This document shows positions 32,671 through 40,297 of a stretch of DNA of 40,434 nt, one piece after another. Below the pieces are notes generated by a model. The model was given only the letters and a program-made list of their open reading frames with translations, did not search any database and had not been told where the DNA came from. Numbering within the stretch: position 1 is the stretch's first letter; each line of letters begins with the position of its first letter. The translations under genes were made by a program, and so were the position numbers. Source of the stretch: DASTGO01 sp035719045 (GTDB lineage: Bacteria; Actinomycetota; Actinomycetes; Actinomycetales; Kineosporiaceae); NCBI GenBank assembly GCA_035719045.1, contig DASTGO010000409.1, positions 1-40,434 on the forward strand, in the 5' to 3' direction.

Positions 32671-33168
32671 GTGGGTCCAGGACAGGCCGACGACATCGAC
32701 GACCTTGGTCTCCAGTTGTGGGTCGGTGGAGAACCGGAACGACCCGGCCCGCCAGGGCTGGATCCCGTAGTCGCGCCAGATCGTGGCCACCGCGTGGTCG
32801 GAGATCTTCAGATGCCGGGCCAGCAGCCGGGTCGACCAGTGCGTGATGCCGTACTTCTTCGGCGGCGGGGTCAACGTCGCGGTCAGCACCCCCGACCGGT
32901 CGATCTGTCGGGGCCGGCCCGACCGGTCCTCGTCCTGTAACCCCTTGATGCCCTTGGCCTGGTACCGGCCCCGCCACGCGATCACGGTCGGGCGGGACAC
33001 CCCGACCCGCTCGGCGATCGCCGTGTTCGACAGCCCGTCCGCGGCCAGCAACACGATCCGCGCCCGCTGCGCCAACCCCGCACGCACGCTGGAGGACCGG
33101 GTCAGCCGCCCCAACTCCTCCCGATCGCCCTCACGCAGCAGCAGCACCGGGGCTGGACGATTCGCCAT
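32671..33168 (-). pseudogene. IS630-family transposase, N-terminal part interrupted by a group II intron
   Basis: From ATG at 33168 the frame encodes VRAGLAQRARIVLLAADGLS, then IAERVGVSRPTVIAWRGRYQ (helix-turn-helix), GLQDEDRSGRPRQI, ITHWSTRLLARHLKISDHA and FRFSTDPQLETKVVDVVGL. This is an IS630 transposase up to just before its first catalytic Asp. There the group II intron start interrupts it, and no 3' half is found. The open frame runs into the intron but this is not meaningful. Confidence 0.75.
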
Positions 33169-33400
33169 ACCGCCATCGTCCCAATTCTCCAAGTGTCAAA
33201 CAACTACCGACGCGGAGCGCTAGGACGGCAACGACCACGTATAGGCCGTGTACACGCCAGAAGGCACCAGGAACAGAGCCGGCCAGCGGCATACGACGAG
33301 GCGCTTCTACGGCTCCCTCGCCCGGTTTCGGGTGCTTGGTGTGCTCAGCCGATGCGTGGCAGGAGCCAGGCCTTGGCCCTCCGGGCACATACTGGGTGTC

Positions 33401-33715
33401 ATGACGCCGACCGGGTACGCCCAGCGCCGGCCGTACGTCGTCCCGGCCCGCCTGGACGACCTCGACGGTCCGGTGCACGGTGTCGTGGAGCTACCCACGC
33501 ACCTGGGGTGGACCGGTCGGCGCAGCTACGACCTGGACGATCCCGCCGACGTCGCGGTGCTGTACGAGCGGATCATCGTCGAGGCCGCCAGCCCCGACGA
33601 CCTCGCCCTGCTCGCCGCGCCCACGGTGCGGGCGCTCTGGTCGCGGCTCTTCCTACCAGCCCCCGTTCGTGACCTGTGGCAGGCACGGTTCCCCGAACTG
33701 ACCAGAGCCGCCTGA
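33401..33715 (+). CDS. putative antitoxin partner of the AbiEii-type toxin
   Basis: The product has 104 residues, read from ATG at 33401 with a weak GGGTG site. It is soluble with mixed composition: GYAQRRPYVVPARLDDLDGP, TGRRSYDLDDPADVAVLYER and a helical end LWQARFPELTRAA. No DNA-binding motif is obvious and I do not recognise the family by name. It is followed after 3 nt by a nucleotidyltransferase of the AbiEii/AbiGii toxin family. Type IV toxin-antitoxin operons place the antitoxin first, so the context suggests that role. It is shorter than typical AbiEi proteins, which carry a winged helix. Confidence 0.6.
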   Translation: MTPTGYAQRRPYVVPARLDDLDGPVHGVVELPTHLGWTGRRSYDLDDPADVAVLYERIIVEAASPDDLALLAAPTVRALWSRLFLPAPVRDLWQARFPELTRAA

Positions 33716-33718
33716 GCC

Positions 33719-34366
33719 GTGCACCCCTTCCATGAACGCCTGGCCCGCGTCGGCCTGGCTGCCCTGTCGGACTACGGCTTCGCCCTCGCCGGCGGCTACG
33801 CCGTGCAAGCCCACGGCCTAGTCTCGCGGCCATCCGAGGACGTCGACCTGTTCACCACCATGGACGCCGAAGCCACCTTCCCCGCCGCGGTGGCCGCCGC
33901 CGTCACCGCCTACCGCCAGAACGGGCTGACCGTGGAGGTCCTCGTCGACTCCCCCGGGTTCGCCCGGCTCTCGGTCACCGACCCGGAACAGCACCTCAGC
34001 GCGAAGGTCGAGTTGGGCATCGACTGGCGCCAGCACTCCCCCACCACCCTGGCGATCGGCCCCGTCCTCGACCAGGACGACGCCGTCGCCAACAAGGTCA
34101 ACGCCCTGTACTCCCGCGCCCAAGCCCGCGACTACATCGACGTCCACGCCGCCCTGGCTTCCGGCCGCTATGCCGGACCCGACCTGCTCCGCCTGGCCAC
34201 CGAACACGACCCCGGCTTCGACCCGACCGTGTTCGCCGACGCGCTCCAGGCGATCCGGCGCCTCCCTGACGCCGAATTCACGGCCTACGGACTCACCCAC
34301 GACCAGATCAAGACCTTGGTCGAATCACTGACCAACTGGGCCGAAACGATCACCACCACGGAGTAG
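33719..34366 (+). CDS. AbiEii/AbiGii-type nucleotidyltransferase toxin
   Basis: The 215-residue product starts at GTG, 3 nt after the stop of the putative antitoxin gene. The motif ALAGGYAVQAHGLVSRPSED with DVDLF forms the GG...D-x-D nucleotidyltransferase signature of DUF1814 proteins. Further conserved parts are HLSAKVELGIDW and the late motif VANKVNALYSRAQARDYIDV, where the K-x8-R-x2-R-D pattern is usual in the family. AbiEii enzymes attach nucleotides to targets such as tRNA and arrest growth, giving abortive infection. All catalytic residues appear present, so the toxin looks functional. Confidence 0.8.
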   Translation: MHPFHERLARVGLAALSDYGFALAGGYAVQAHGLVSRPSEDVDLFTTMDAEATFPAAVAAAVTAYRQNGLTVEVLVDSPGFARLSVTDPEQHLSAKVELGIDWRQHSPTTLAIGPVLDQDDAVANKVNALYSRAQARDYIDVHAALASGRYAGPDLLRLATEHDPGFDPTVFADALQAIRRLPDAEFTAYGLTHDQIKTLVESLTNWAETITTTE

Positions 34367-34495
34367 CCGCTTCACTCGCCGTCCCTGCGCCAGCCAGCCC
34401 CTCTGCGGCACGATCCGACTCCGACCCTAGATCCCGGTTCTGACGATGCCGCACAATCAACGGCGAAAGTCAGTCAGCGTTTGGACAGGAGTCGC

Positions 34496-35191
34496 GTGGC
34501 AGAACGACCAGCGTCGGCGACCTCCGACAGCTCCCGGCCAGCCATCCCCCGGACCGGCGCCGTGGACGTCGTCGCAGCGCTGGTCCTCGTGGTCCTGCTC
34601 GGCGCGGCCAGCTGGGCGGTGACCGGGGTGATCGCCGACGCCTATCACCGCCGGGTCGGACCCACGCCCTGGTGGTGGCACTACACATCCTGGCTCTGGC
34701 CGATCCCCGCGATCGCCAAGCTGCTACGCCGACGTCGCCCCACCGGCCGCGCCCATCCACCACGGCGGCGGACAGCCCATCCGCCACGGCGGCGGACAGC
34801 CCATCCCGACGGGCCGGACGACCAGACCCCGCGATGGTGGCGTCCCCTCCGGCCGGAAGACCCGGCCGAAGTGTTCTGGTGGCGCCGGCTCCACCACCAC
34901 GCCCAGGCCCTGACCCACGCCCTCAACGACGAACTGGCCCACGGACCCGCGCAGGACGTCGCCTGGCGGGTATCGGCGCACCGGCACCATCGACTACGGC
35001 GCCGCGAGGTCCAGGACTGCCTGTGCTTCACCTGGGGCAACGGCCCCCAGATCGAGATCTACCAGCCCATCCGACATCGCCGCTTCGGCACCCACGACTG
35101 GGTCGATGACCAGCCACCCCACACCGCCGCCGACCAACTCCGCCAACAGGTCCACCAAGTCCACGCCGATGGCCTGCTCAGCCCACCGTGA
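34496..35191 (+). CDS. unrecognised single-pass membrane protein
   Basis: The product has 231 residues from GTG at 34496, with AGGAG 5 nt upstream. One hydrophobic helix (VVAALVLVVLLGAASWAVTG) near residue 30 is followed by a Trp-rich stretch (GPTPWWWHYTSWLW) and a basic linker. The linker contains two copies of HPPRRRTA made by a 24-bp duplication. The rest is a soluble domain rich in His and Trp (FWWRRLHHHAQALTHAL, CFTWGNGPQIEIYQPI) that ends LLSPP. No enzymatic motif or family is recognised. Its neighbours are also unrecognised proteins, some with membrane helices, so it may belong to an uncharacterised accessory cluster. Confidence 0.65.
   Translation: MAERPASATSDSSRPAIPRTGAVDVVAALVLVVLLGAASWAVTGVIADAYHRRVGPTPWWWHYTSWLWPIPAIAKLLRRRRPTGRAHPPRRRTAHPPRRRTAHPDGPDDQTPRWWRPLRPEDPAEVFWWRRLHHHAQALTHALNDELAHGPAQDVAWRVSAHRHHRLRRREVQDCLCFTWGNGPQIEIYQPIRHRRFGTHDWVDDQPPHTAADQLRQQVHQVHADGLLSPP
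34752..34799. repeat. two-copy 24-bp in-frame tandem repeat
   Basis: CCCATCCACCACGGCGGCGG plus ACAG at 34752-34775 is repeated at 34776-34799 with one mismatch, and a partial third copy begins at 34800. It codes HPPRRRTA twice in the linker of the surrounding membrane protein. Confidence 0.88.
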
Positions 35192-35267
35192 CGCACTGAC
35201 CTCCGATCGGGGCGAGCCAGCAGGTCAAGGTACGCGGTCACGACCCCGACGCCGCACGCGGTGAACC

Positions 35268-35627
35268 TCAACAATGGCCGGTCAGGACCAGCAACGGCTG
35301 CCCGACCGGGCTCTCCCACCGGCCGAGAGTCCACCACGGCTCCTGCCCGACCCGCGGTGGGAGAGGCTGGACGATCACCCGTGCCCTCGACCGCCGCCAC
35401 ATCGCGACGGCATCGGCGCCGTCACACCACTGCAAGAGCCCGCCGCCGAACCAGTGGGCCACCACCGGAACGCCGCCGGCCACCAGGTCATCCCCCACGC
35501 GACGACTCATCCGGGTCATACGCCGCGAGAACACCGTCCCATCCGGCCCCCGCAGCTGCCCACCCTCCACAGCGGGCCACTGCCCCCCACCCAGATCGAT
35601 CACCACCACATGATGCCTCCACCACAC
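35268..35627 (-). CDS. unrecognised soluble protein
   Basis: This 119-residue protein begins VWWRHHVVVIDLGGGQWPAV from a GTG with GGAGAG 10 nt upstream. The frame opens 11 codons earlier without a ribosome site. It is beta-rich with many Trp and Gly (VPVVAHWFGGGLLQWCDG, PWWTLGRWESPVGQP), with no signal peptide or membrane helix. No family is recognised. It lies 87 nt downstream of a small membrane protein gene on the same strand and could be co-transcribed with it. Confidence 0.55.
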   Translation of the reverse strand: MWWRHHVVVIDLGGGQWPAVEGGQLRGPDGTVFSRRMTRMSRRVGDDLVAGGVPVVAHWFGGGLLQWCDGADAVAMWRRSRARVIVQPLPPRVGQEPWWTLGRWESPVGQPLLVLTGHC

Positions 35628-35714
35628 CCCCAGCCCGTCTCTCCGCAGCGGCTGTGGCACACGGGAGTAGGAGGGAATCGCTACCGCGGTATCGCGCCTC
35701 CCCCAGCCTGGCTG

Positions 35715-36044
35715 CTACCTCCGGTCCACCGGCCGCCGCAGGTACACGACCTCCACGGCGATCAAGGCAGCCCCGGCAACCGCACAGGGAGCGGCCAGCA
35801 GCTGGATCCACCCGTGCCCCTGCAGGCCCGCGGCCAGGCGGACGGCGTCGACGAGCAACACCACCGGAGCCAGGACAAGTACGGTGGCCTGACCACCGTT
35901 CATGTCCCGCAGCGGCCGCCGGGGACGTCGCCGCCAACGCGGGCGACGTCGCGCCAGCCGCTCACGGTCCTCCACGTCCTGGCGGGTCAGGATGCCCGGG
36001 ACACGGGTGCGCGGCTGGACCACCTCCGGGTCCTTCTCGTCCAA
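35715..36044 (-). CDS. small two-helix membrane protein, unknown
   Basis: This protein of about 109 residues is read from the second of two TTG codons, with GGGGAGG 7 nt upstream. The N-terminal half is charged and Arg-rich (TRQDVEDRERLARRRPRWRR). Two hydrophobic helices follow (QATVLVLAPVVLLVDAVRLA and WIQLLAAPCAVAGAALIAVE), then a basic end. The start is uncertain. It is 51 nt downstream of another unrecognised gene on the same strand. Confidence 0.55.
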   Translation of the reverse strand: MDEKDPEVVQPRTRVPGILTRQDVEDRERLARRRPRWRRRPRRPLRDMNGGQATVLVLAPVVLLVDAVRLAAGLQGHGWIQLLAAPCAVAGAALIAVEVVYLRRPVDRR

Positions 36045-36095
36045 CCCCAAGCCTCCCCTGGTCTTTCCCCCCGCCCCCGCCGTACGGGTGAGCGG

Positions 36096-36611
36096 CTACC
36101 GCCACAGCGCTCTCATGACCCGATTCAGCAGCCCTCGTAGTCGAGCCGCGGTCCGCTCGGTGAAGGAGACTCGTGCCGGCACCAGGCGGACCGGCGCGAG
36201 CACGTCGGTGAGAGCCTCCAAGAGGCCATCGTCTGCGCGGACGGCGATGCAGTCGGCCTGGTCCGACAAGTGGACGGGGGCTCCATCGGTCGACCAGAAG
36301 GTGGCGTCCAGGGCTTCCGGCACGAAGGTCACGAAGTCCGCCCAGACCTGCGGATCGCGCACGTCTTGCACACCCGTCTGCTCGTAGAACGGATCACGCC
36401 TCGACGCCGGGACGAATCGCTCGCGCAACCGGGTTGCCGCCGCCACCACCTCCGGCGCCCAAGTCTCGGCAACAGACCAGGGGATGTCGCACTCCCCCCG
36501 CACCAGCACCGGACGCAGGCTCTGCAACACCACCCGACACGCCGCAGCGCGCTCGTCATCGTTCAGCCCGTCGGTGTCCACGACGTACCAGGCCGGCGAT
36601 TCAGAGCCCAT
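36096..36611 (-). CDS. unrecognised soluble protein
   Basis: This 171-residue acidic protein is read from an ATG with an excellent GGGAGGGG site 4 nt upstream. It starts MGSESPAWYVVDTDGLNDDE and contains IPWSVAETWAPEVVAAATRL, DPQVWADFVTFVPEALDATF and a basic C-terminus (RGLLNRVMRALWR). No signal peptide or known motif is visible. Gene order suggests an operon with the two downstream minus-strand genes. Small acidic proteins like this sometimes serve as immunity proteins, but nothing specific supports that here. Confidence 0.65.
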   Translation of the reverse strand: MGSESPAWYVVDTDGLNDDERAAACRVVLQSLRPVLVRGECDIPWSVAETWAPEVVAAATRLRERFVPASRRDPFYEQTGVQDVRDPQVWADFVTFVPEALDATFWSTDGAPVHLSDQADCIAVRADDGLLEALTDVLAPVRLVPARVSFTERTAARLRGLLNRVMRALWR

Positions 36612-36779
36612 CACACCCCTCCCAGTTGCCAGCCGCGGCGTCCGAGCTGTGGTCTGTCGGCGCCTCGAACGGCCGCGCCGGCGCGATGCGGCATCGACAG
36701 CTCCGAGCACGCCCGGCCCGACGTCCATGTCCTCGCAGGCCACCAATTCCACGGGGCTCAGTCCGACCACGCGCACCTG

Positions 36780-37457
36780 TCACCAGGTGAACCGTTCCCG
36801 GCACACCCCGGTCGACGGGCGCTGGCTCCGGTCTGATTCGAGGAGGCATTCGGCGCAGTCGGTGACGTCGTCCCGCCACGGTTGGGGATGGGCATGCACC
36901 ACGTGCCGACACACGGGGCACCGGCTCAGACTCCCGTCCAGGACGGGGCGCAGGCGTTGAGAGGTCTGGGGGCCGGCGGCTGCGGGGATCTCGACAGCCA
37001 GCAGGCCGGGATCGATCACTGCTCCCGGATTGGCGGCCCGGATCGCCGCCGCGATCTGCCGCAGCTCGCTCAGACGCGCGGCGTCGACGACCCGCCACCC
37101 GCCCCGCCAGCGCAGATGCCAGCCCAGGTTCCCGTTCTTGGTCAACTGCACGACCGCGGCCAGCGGGACGTCGACGGCCGCGGTCCAGCCGATCAGCCGC
37201 AATCGTCCGTCCCGCAGCAGTTCCAGCCGGCGGGGCACCCTGATCGCGAAGACCCACACCATCACCGCCGCGGCCAGCATCCCCACAAAGTCCATCCAGG
37301 GGCCGCCGGTCTGCCTCGCGCCGGGGACCCGCACCCCCAACAGGTCCCCACCCGTCAGCACCATCACCACCAACGGCACGACCGGCACCAGGTAGATCAG
37401 CGGCCAACTCCCCCGGCACACCACCACCGGGACCTCATCCCCCGCGCCGGTGGCCAC
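36780..37457 (-). CDS. membrane protein with PH-like domain and C-terminal Cys cluster
   Basis: The product has about 225 residues from GTG at 37457. The frame stays open about 55 codons upstream and the start lacks a clear ribosome site, so it is uncertain. Two hydrophobic helices (SWPLIYLVPVVPLVVMVLTG, FVGMLAAAVMVWVFAI) form a hairpin near the N-terminus. A beta-rich region (RRLELLRDGRLRLIGWTAAV, NGNLGWHLRWRGGWRVVD) resembles bacterial PH domains. The C-terminus has CPVC, HVVHAH and DCAEC, which could bind zinc. Function is unknown. It is the first of the minus-strand genes between 35.2 and 37.5 kb. Confidence 0.55.
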   Translation of the reverse strand: MATGAGDEVPVVVCRGSWPLIYLVPVVPLVVMVLTGGDLLGVRVPGARQTGGPWMDFVGMLAAAVMVWVFAIRVPRRLELLRDGRLRLIGWTAAVDVPLAAVVQLTKNGNLGWHLRWRGGWRVVDAARLSELRQIAAAIRAANPGAVIDPGLLAVEIPAAAGPQTSQRLRPVLDGSLSRCPVCRHVVHAHPQPWRDDVTDCAECLLESDRSQRPSTGVCRERFTW

Positions 37458-37965
37458 GCGCGGAGTCTGACATACGCCCCGCCTCCACACCGGGCCGCCC
37501 CAGCATTCCCCAGCCGGTTCAGCGGGTCCGCCGGAAGCCAACCGCTCGACGACTCCCCGACATGACCCACAGCCGCACCCGTCGCCGGGCCGGGTGGAGG
37601 ACACCCGCAGCCAAGCAGACATCGCGATCTCCCTGGGGCACCGGTCCGGACCGTTACGCGGGTGGCGGGGCCAACACCGTCGGCGACAGCCGGGAGCCAG
37701 GGACAGCCACCACCGTCACGGGGCCCGCGTAGTCGCCGCCCACTACCCGTTCCAACCCCGCGGCTTCACCGTCGAGGTAGCGCTGAGGAGAGGTTTGGCG
37801 GGCGCAGGACCTCTGCGATGGACACTAACTTGAGCCAGTCGGGACTTCTCTACGAGTTCAAGGCGCCGGCCAGACCACGATGCCGCGCCCTTGACAAGAG
37901 TCTGGCCGGACGTCGGTGGTCCGAACGGGTCGAACTGGCGCCTTTAGCTCGCTCTGACGGTCGGC
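37458..37965. other. 508-nt region with no supported gene
   Basis: The upstream extension of the preceding minus-strand frame crosses part of this stretch but shows a Cys/Gly/Arg-rich composition without known motifs. No transposon ends or RNA genes were recognised. It separates divergent genes and should hold their promoters. Confidence 0.4.
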
Positions 37966-38526
37966 TTGGCCGATGTCACGGCAGTGACGTTCGCGCAGCC
38001 CTCCCCCGCCCCGGGCTGGTACCCCGACCCTACTCATCCGGGACTCCTGCGCTGGTTCGACGGCACCACCTGGACGGAGCAGACCCTTCCCGTCGCACCA
38101 GGGCAGCCCGCGGCATCGGGGCAGGTCGCGGCTGCCGCGCCTGTGATGTCCGGGCCTGCTGGGGCACCGCTGCGATCGGGGGTCGGGCTATCGGTGGTAC
38201 CGGGCGGCTCGATCACCCCGTGGAGCGCCCAACCAGTTCCGCCGGCGGCCTGGCAAACACCGCGCCGGGTAGGCGCTGCGCCGAGCGACCCGGCGCACTG
38301 GCTACTGCCGCTCGGGCGCACCTGGCAGTCGATCGTCGCCGGCTACGTGGCCCTGTTCGCGACGGTCCTGTGGTTCCTCGGCCCGGTCGCGCTCGGCTTC
38401 GGGATCGCGGCGTTACGGGCCTCTGCCGCGGGGCGGGGGCACGGGCGGGTCCGGGCCTGGTTCGCTGTCATCGTCGGGACCCTGGCGACCGTCGTCCTCG
38501 TGCTCGCCATCCTCGCCCGGCTGTGA
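37966..38526 (+). CDS. DUF2510 membrane protein
   Basis: The 186-residue product starts at TTG 37966. A GTG at 37984 is an alternative. The N-terminus has the DUF2510 motif PGWYPDPTHPGLLRWFDGTT with WTEQTLP, a short Trp-rich actinobacterial domain of unknown role that is usually fused to membrane segments. A Pro/Ala/Gly-rich linker follows, then two hydrophobic helices (GYVALFATVLWFLGPVALGF, AWFAVIVGTLATVVLVLAIL) in a DUF4190-like hairpin. It likely anchors the domain at the membrane. It appears to stand alone as a transcription unit. Confidence 0.8.
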   Translation: MADVTAVTFAQPSPAPGWYPDPTHPGLLRWFDGTTWTEQTLPVAPGQPAASGQVAAAAPVMSGPAGAPLRSGVGLSVVPGGSITPWSAQPVPPAAWQTPRRVGAAPSDPAHWLLPLGRTWQSIVAGYVALFATVLWFLGPVALGFGIAALRASAAGRGHGRVRAWFAVIVGTLATVVLVLAILARL

Positions 38527-38659
38527 GTCGGTATGACCAGCCAGCAGCTGTGACGTCGTCGGCGGGAGTCGGCAGCTTCAGGCCCACATGACGGCCGAAC
38601 TCACATCTGGCGGAACTTTGCGATGATCATGCCCTTCCGGACAGGCCCGTTGCCAGGCG

Positions 38660-39002
38660 ACCGCCCGGAACGGTGCAGGTCGGCCGACCGCTGCTCGTTG
38701 ATGCCGACCAACACCCGCCACGCTGTCGCCGGGGAGGCCACCGGGCCGTGCAGCGCGGGCTGATCGGCAGGGGCGGGGATGTCGGCGATCGCCTCACCGC
38801 CGTCGGCGAGCATCACCGCCACGTCGACCAGCACCTGCCCCGGATCATGCCCGCCGCCACGGCGACGAAGCCCGTCCATGGCAGCGCAGCACTCCGCCCG
38901 CAACCCGGTCCGCTCGGCCAGCTTCCGCAGCAGCGCGTTCCCGACGGTGCCGGCGCCTAGCGACCGGCCGACGCGGCCACGACCCACTTGACCAGCGGTC
39001 AA
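38660..39002 (-). pseudogene. IS1380-family transposase, N-terminal remnant
   Basis: The minus strand reads VGNALLRKLAERTGLRAECC, RRRGGGHDPGQVLVDVAVML, ADGGEAIADIPAPADQPALH and GPVASPATAWRVLVGI. This is the N-terminal domain of IS1380 transposases, including the GGGHDxGxVLVDLA block. After about 38660 the similarity ends, so the catalytic residues are missing. A C-terminal remnant of the same family is at 19.74-20.03 kb on the plus strand. Confidence 0.8.
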
Positions 39003-39020
39003 ATAGCGCCGCCGTCGGCC

Positions 39021-39042
39021 GGGGACCAGTCAAGTGGTCCCC
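39021..39042. repeat. 8-bp-stem inverted repeat near the IS1380 relic
   Basis: GGGGACCA and TGGTCCCC flank the 6-nt loop GTCAAG. TCAAGTGG-like words recur just left of it. It lies immediately 5' of the IS1380 remnant and may be part of its terminal inverted repeat. Confidence 0.6.
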
Positions 39043-39102
39043 AGAGTCAAGGAGGATCACCATCAGCATGCTGAACAAGCCACTGACCTACGGTTTTGCC
39101 AG

Positions 39103-39144
39103 TCGGGACGGCGGGATTTGAACCCACGACCCCTTGACCCCCAG
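39103..39144 (-). other. 3' fragment of a tRNA-Pro(GGG) gene, probable attachment-site scar
   Basis: The minus strand begins CTGGGGG (anticodon loop with GGG), then TCAAG (3' anticodon stem), GGGTC, the T-arm GTGGG-TTCAAAT-CCCGC and the acceptor strand CGTCCCG plus discriminator A. The 5' half of the tRNA is replaced by unrelated sequence, so no tRNA can fold. Identity from anticodon loop to 3' end is what tRNA-targeting integrases leave at one end of an inserted element. Confidence 0.75.
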
Positions 39145-39540
39145 CGCGGGGCGAAGTCCGTCGGCCTGACCTCCGGCCAGCCCGGCCCGTCCCAGACCAG
39201 GCCCACCAGCCAGGCTGCCAGAGGCGCCGGCAAAGGCGGCGACGCGGAGCAGGCCCGCGCATACAGGCCCATGAGGTCATGCAGGTCCTGACCGATGACC
39301 CCAGAGGAGTCGTCCAGGTACCGCAACCCCCGTGTCACCCGGTCCACCGCCTTGCGCAGGACCGGCACCAGCGTCCGCACCTGCACCGGATCATCGACGG
39401 TGAGGGTCTTCTTGGCGACGGCGGTGACCAGGCTGGTGGCCTGGGAGTACTCGGGTGCCCGTGGTAGGGGGGCGGCGCCGGTCCCAACGCAGCCCGCCGA
39501 CCAGCCCCGGCAGCGAAAACCGGTGACACCCCGCTTCGGG
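39145..39540 (-). pseudogene. SWIM zinc-finger-type protein, C-terminal fragment
   Basis: The frame reads VQVRTLVPVLRKAVDRVTRG, LRYLDDSSGVIGQDLHDLMG, LYARACSASPPLPAPLAAWL and then VWDGPGWPEVRPTDF, the C-terminal helical region of actinobacterial SWIM zinc-finger family proteins. It runs without a stop into the tRNA-Pro fragment, where its natural end is lost. The N-terminal CxC/CxH zinc motif is absent. The fragment was probably truncated by the recombination that left the tRNA piece. Confidence 0.5.
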
Positions 39541-39714
39541 GGACGGCCTCGGTTTCGTGGGCGGTCGCCGCGGGACGCCGTCATCTTCTGCTCCCGTCGG
39601 CCCCTCATGCCGCAGTCCCGGTGCCCAGGGCATCGTCCGTACGTGGCCGGTAGCCGTGGAACATGGTCATAGGCCGGCGATGTAGTGGTAGTTCCCCGCG
39701 CCGGCCGTGGCTTC

Positions 39715-40151
39715 CGCCCCCGGACGCGGTCGTGGTCGTGGTCGACGGCCGCCCCGGGCCGCTGAGCGGTCTGGCCGGGCACGCGGGTGCAGCGCTGCCT
39801 GGTCCACGTCCAACGCGACGTCCGCCACCACCTGACCAACCCGTCCTGTACCCCCGGCCTGGACGCCACCAACAAGATCGAAGGCGGGGTCACGCCTGTC
39901 TCCGCGCCGTTCTGCGCACCCACCGCGGCATGCCCACTCGCCGCCGCCGAGCCGTCGACTGGTGGTGTCGTCAGCACGCCGAGAACCCCACACCGCCGGC
40001 CGACCTCGCACGTCAGCCGCTCACCAACACCCCAGAACCAGCAACCAGACCGGAGCACCCGGACGAGCACGGCCAGCCCGCCAGCTACGACACCGCACTA
40101 ACCGCTGAGGAAGGCCTGTGGACCCGCGAGGGCTGGGCAGGACGGTCATGA
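39715..40151 (+). pseudogene. IS1249 (IS256-type) transposase remnant with frameshifts and internal deletion
   Basis: Pieces in different frames line up with an IS1249-like transposase: PDAVVVVVDGRPG (catalytic-Asp region), VQRCLVHVQRDVRHHLTN, then directly ATNKIEGGV (normally about 150 residues later, so a deletion), and in another frame LRTHRGMPTRRRRAVDWW and YDTALTAEEGLWTREGWAGR with TGA. Conserved order with missing core and shifts shows a decayed copy. Confidence 0.7.
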
Positions 40152-40176
40152 CACACCCGGGGCGGACACACTTTTG

Positions 40177-40209
40177 GGGGCTATAGCCCACTTTTTGGCC
40201 TATAGCCCC
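40177..40209. repeat. nested palindromic repeat around CTATAG
   Basis: GGGGCTATAG (40177-40186) pairs perfectly with CTATAGCCCC (40200-40209) across a 13-nt spacer containing CTTTTTGG. Each arm also contains its own palindrome (GGCTATAGCC in the first). It lies between the IS1249 remnant and the tRNA-Val terminator. It may be an IS end or protein-binding site. Confidence 0.7.
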
Positions 40210-40245
40210 GTCCTGAGCCGTCAACATTCTGTCAACAAACGATCT

Positions 40246-40280
40246 AGAGGCCGGTTCCGGCGATCTCGGAACCGGCCTCT
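40246..40280 (-). terminator. terminator of tRNA-Val
   Basis: A perfect 14-bp stem (AGAGGCCGGTTCCG with CGGAACCGGCCTCT) encloses a 7-nt loop. On the minus strand it begins 17 nt after the tRNA 3' end and is followed after a few bases by TTTGTT. The position and strength fit a rho-independent terminator despite the weak U-tract. Confidence 0.75.
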
Positions 40281-40297
40281 GACCTGCTGCTTCGCGG

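Noticed and set aside
39103..39144. Functional tRNA
   Set aside because: Only the part from the anticodon loop to the 3' end is present. The D-arm and 5' acceptor strand are missing.
39063..40070. 335-codon minus-strand gene
   Set aside because: The frame runs through the IS1249 relic (antisense), a SWIM-like fragment and the tRNA-Pro fragment. Only the SWIM-like part is supported.
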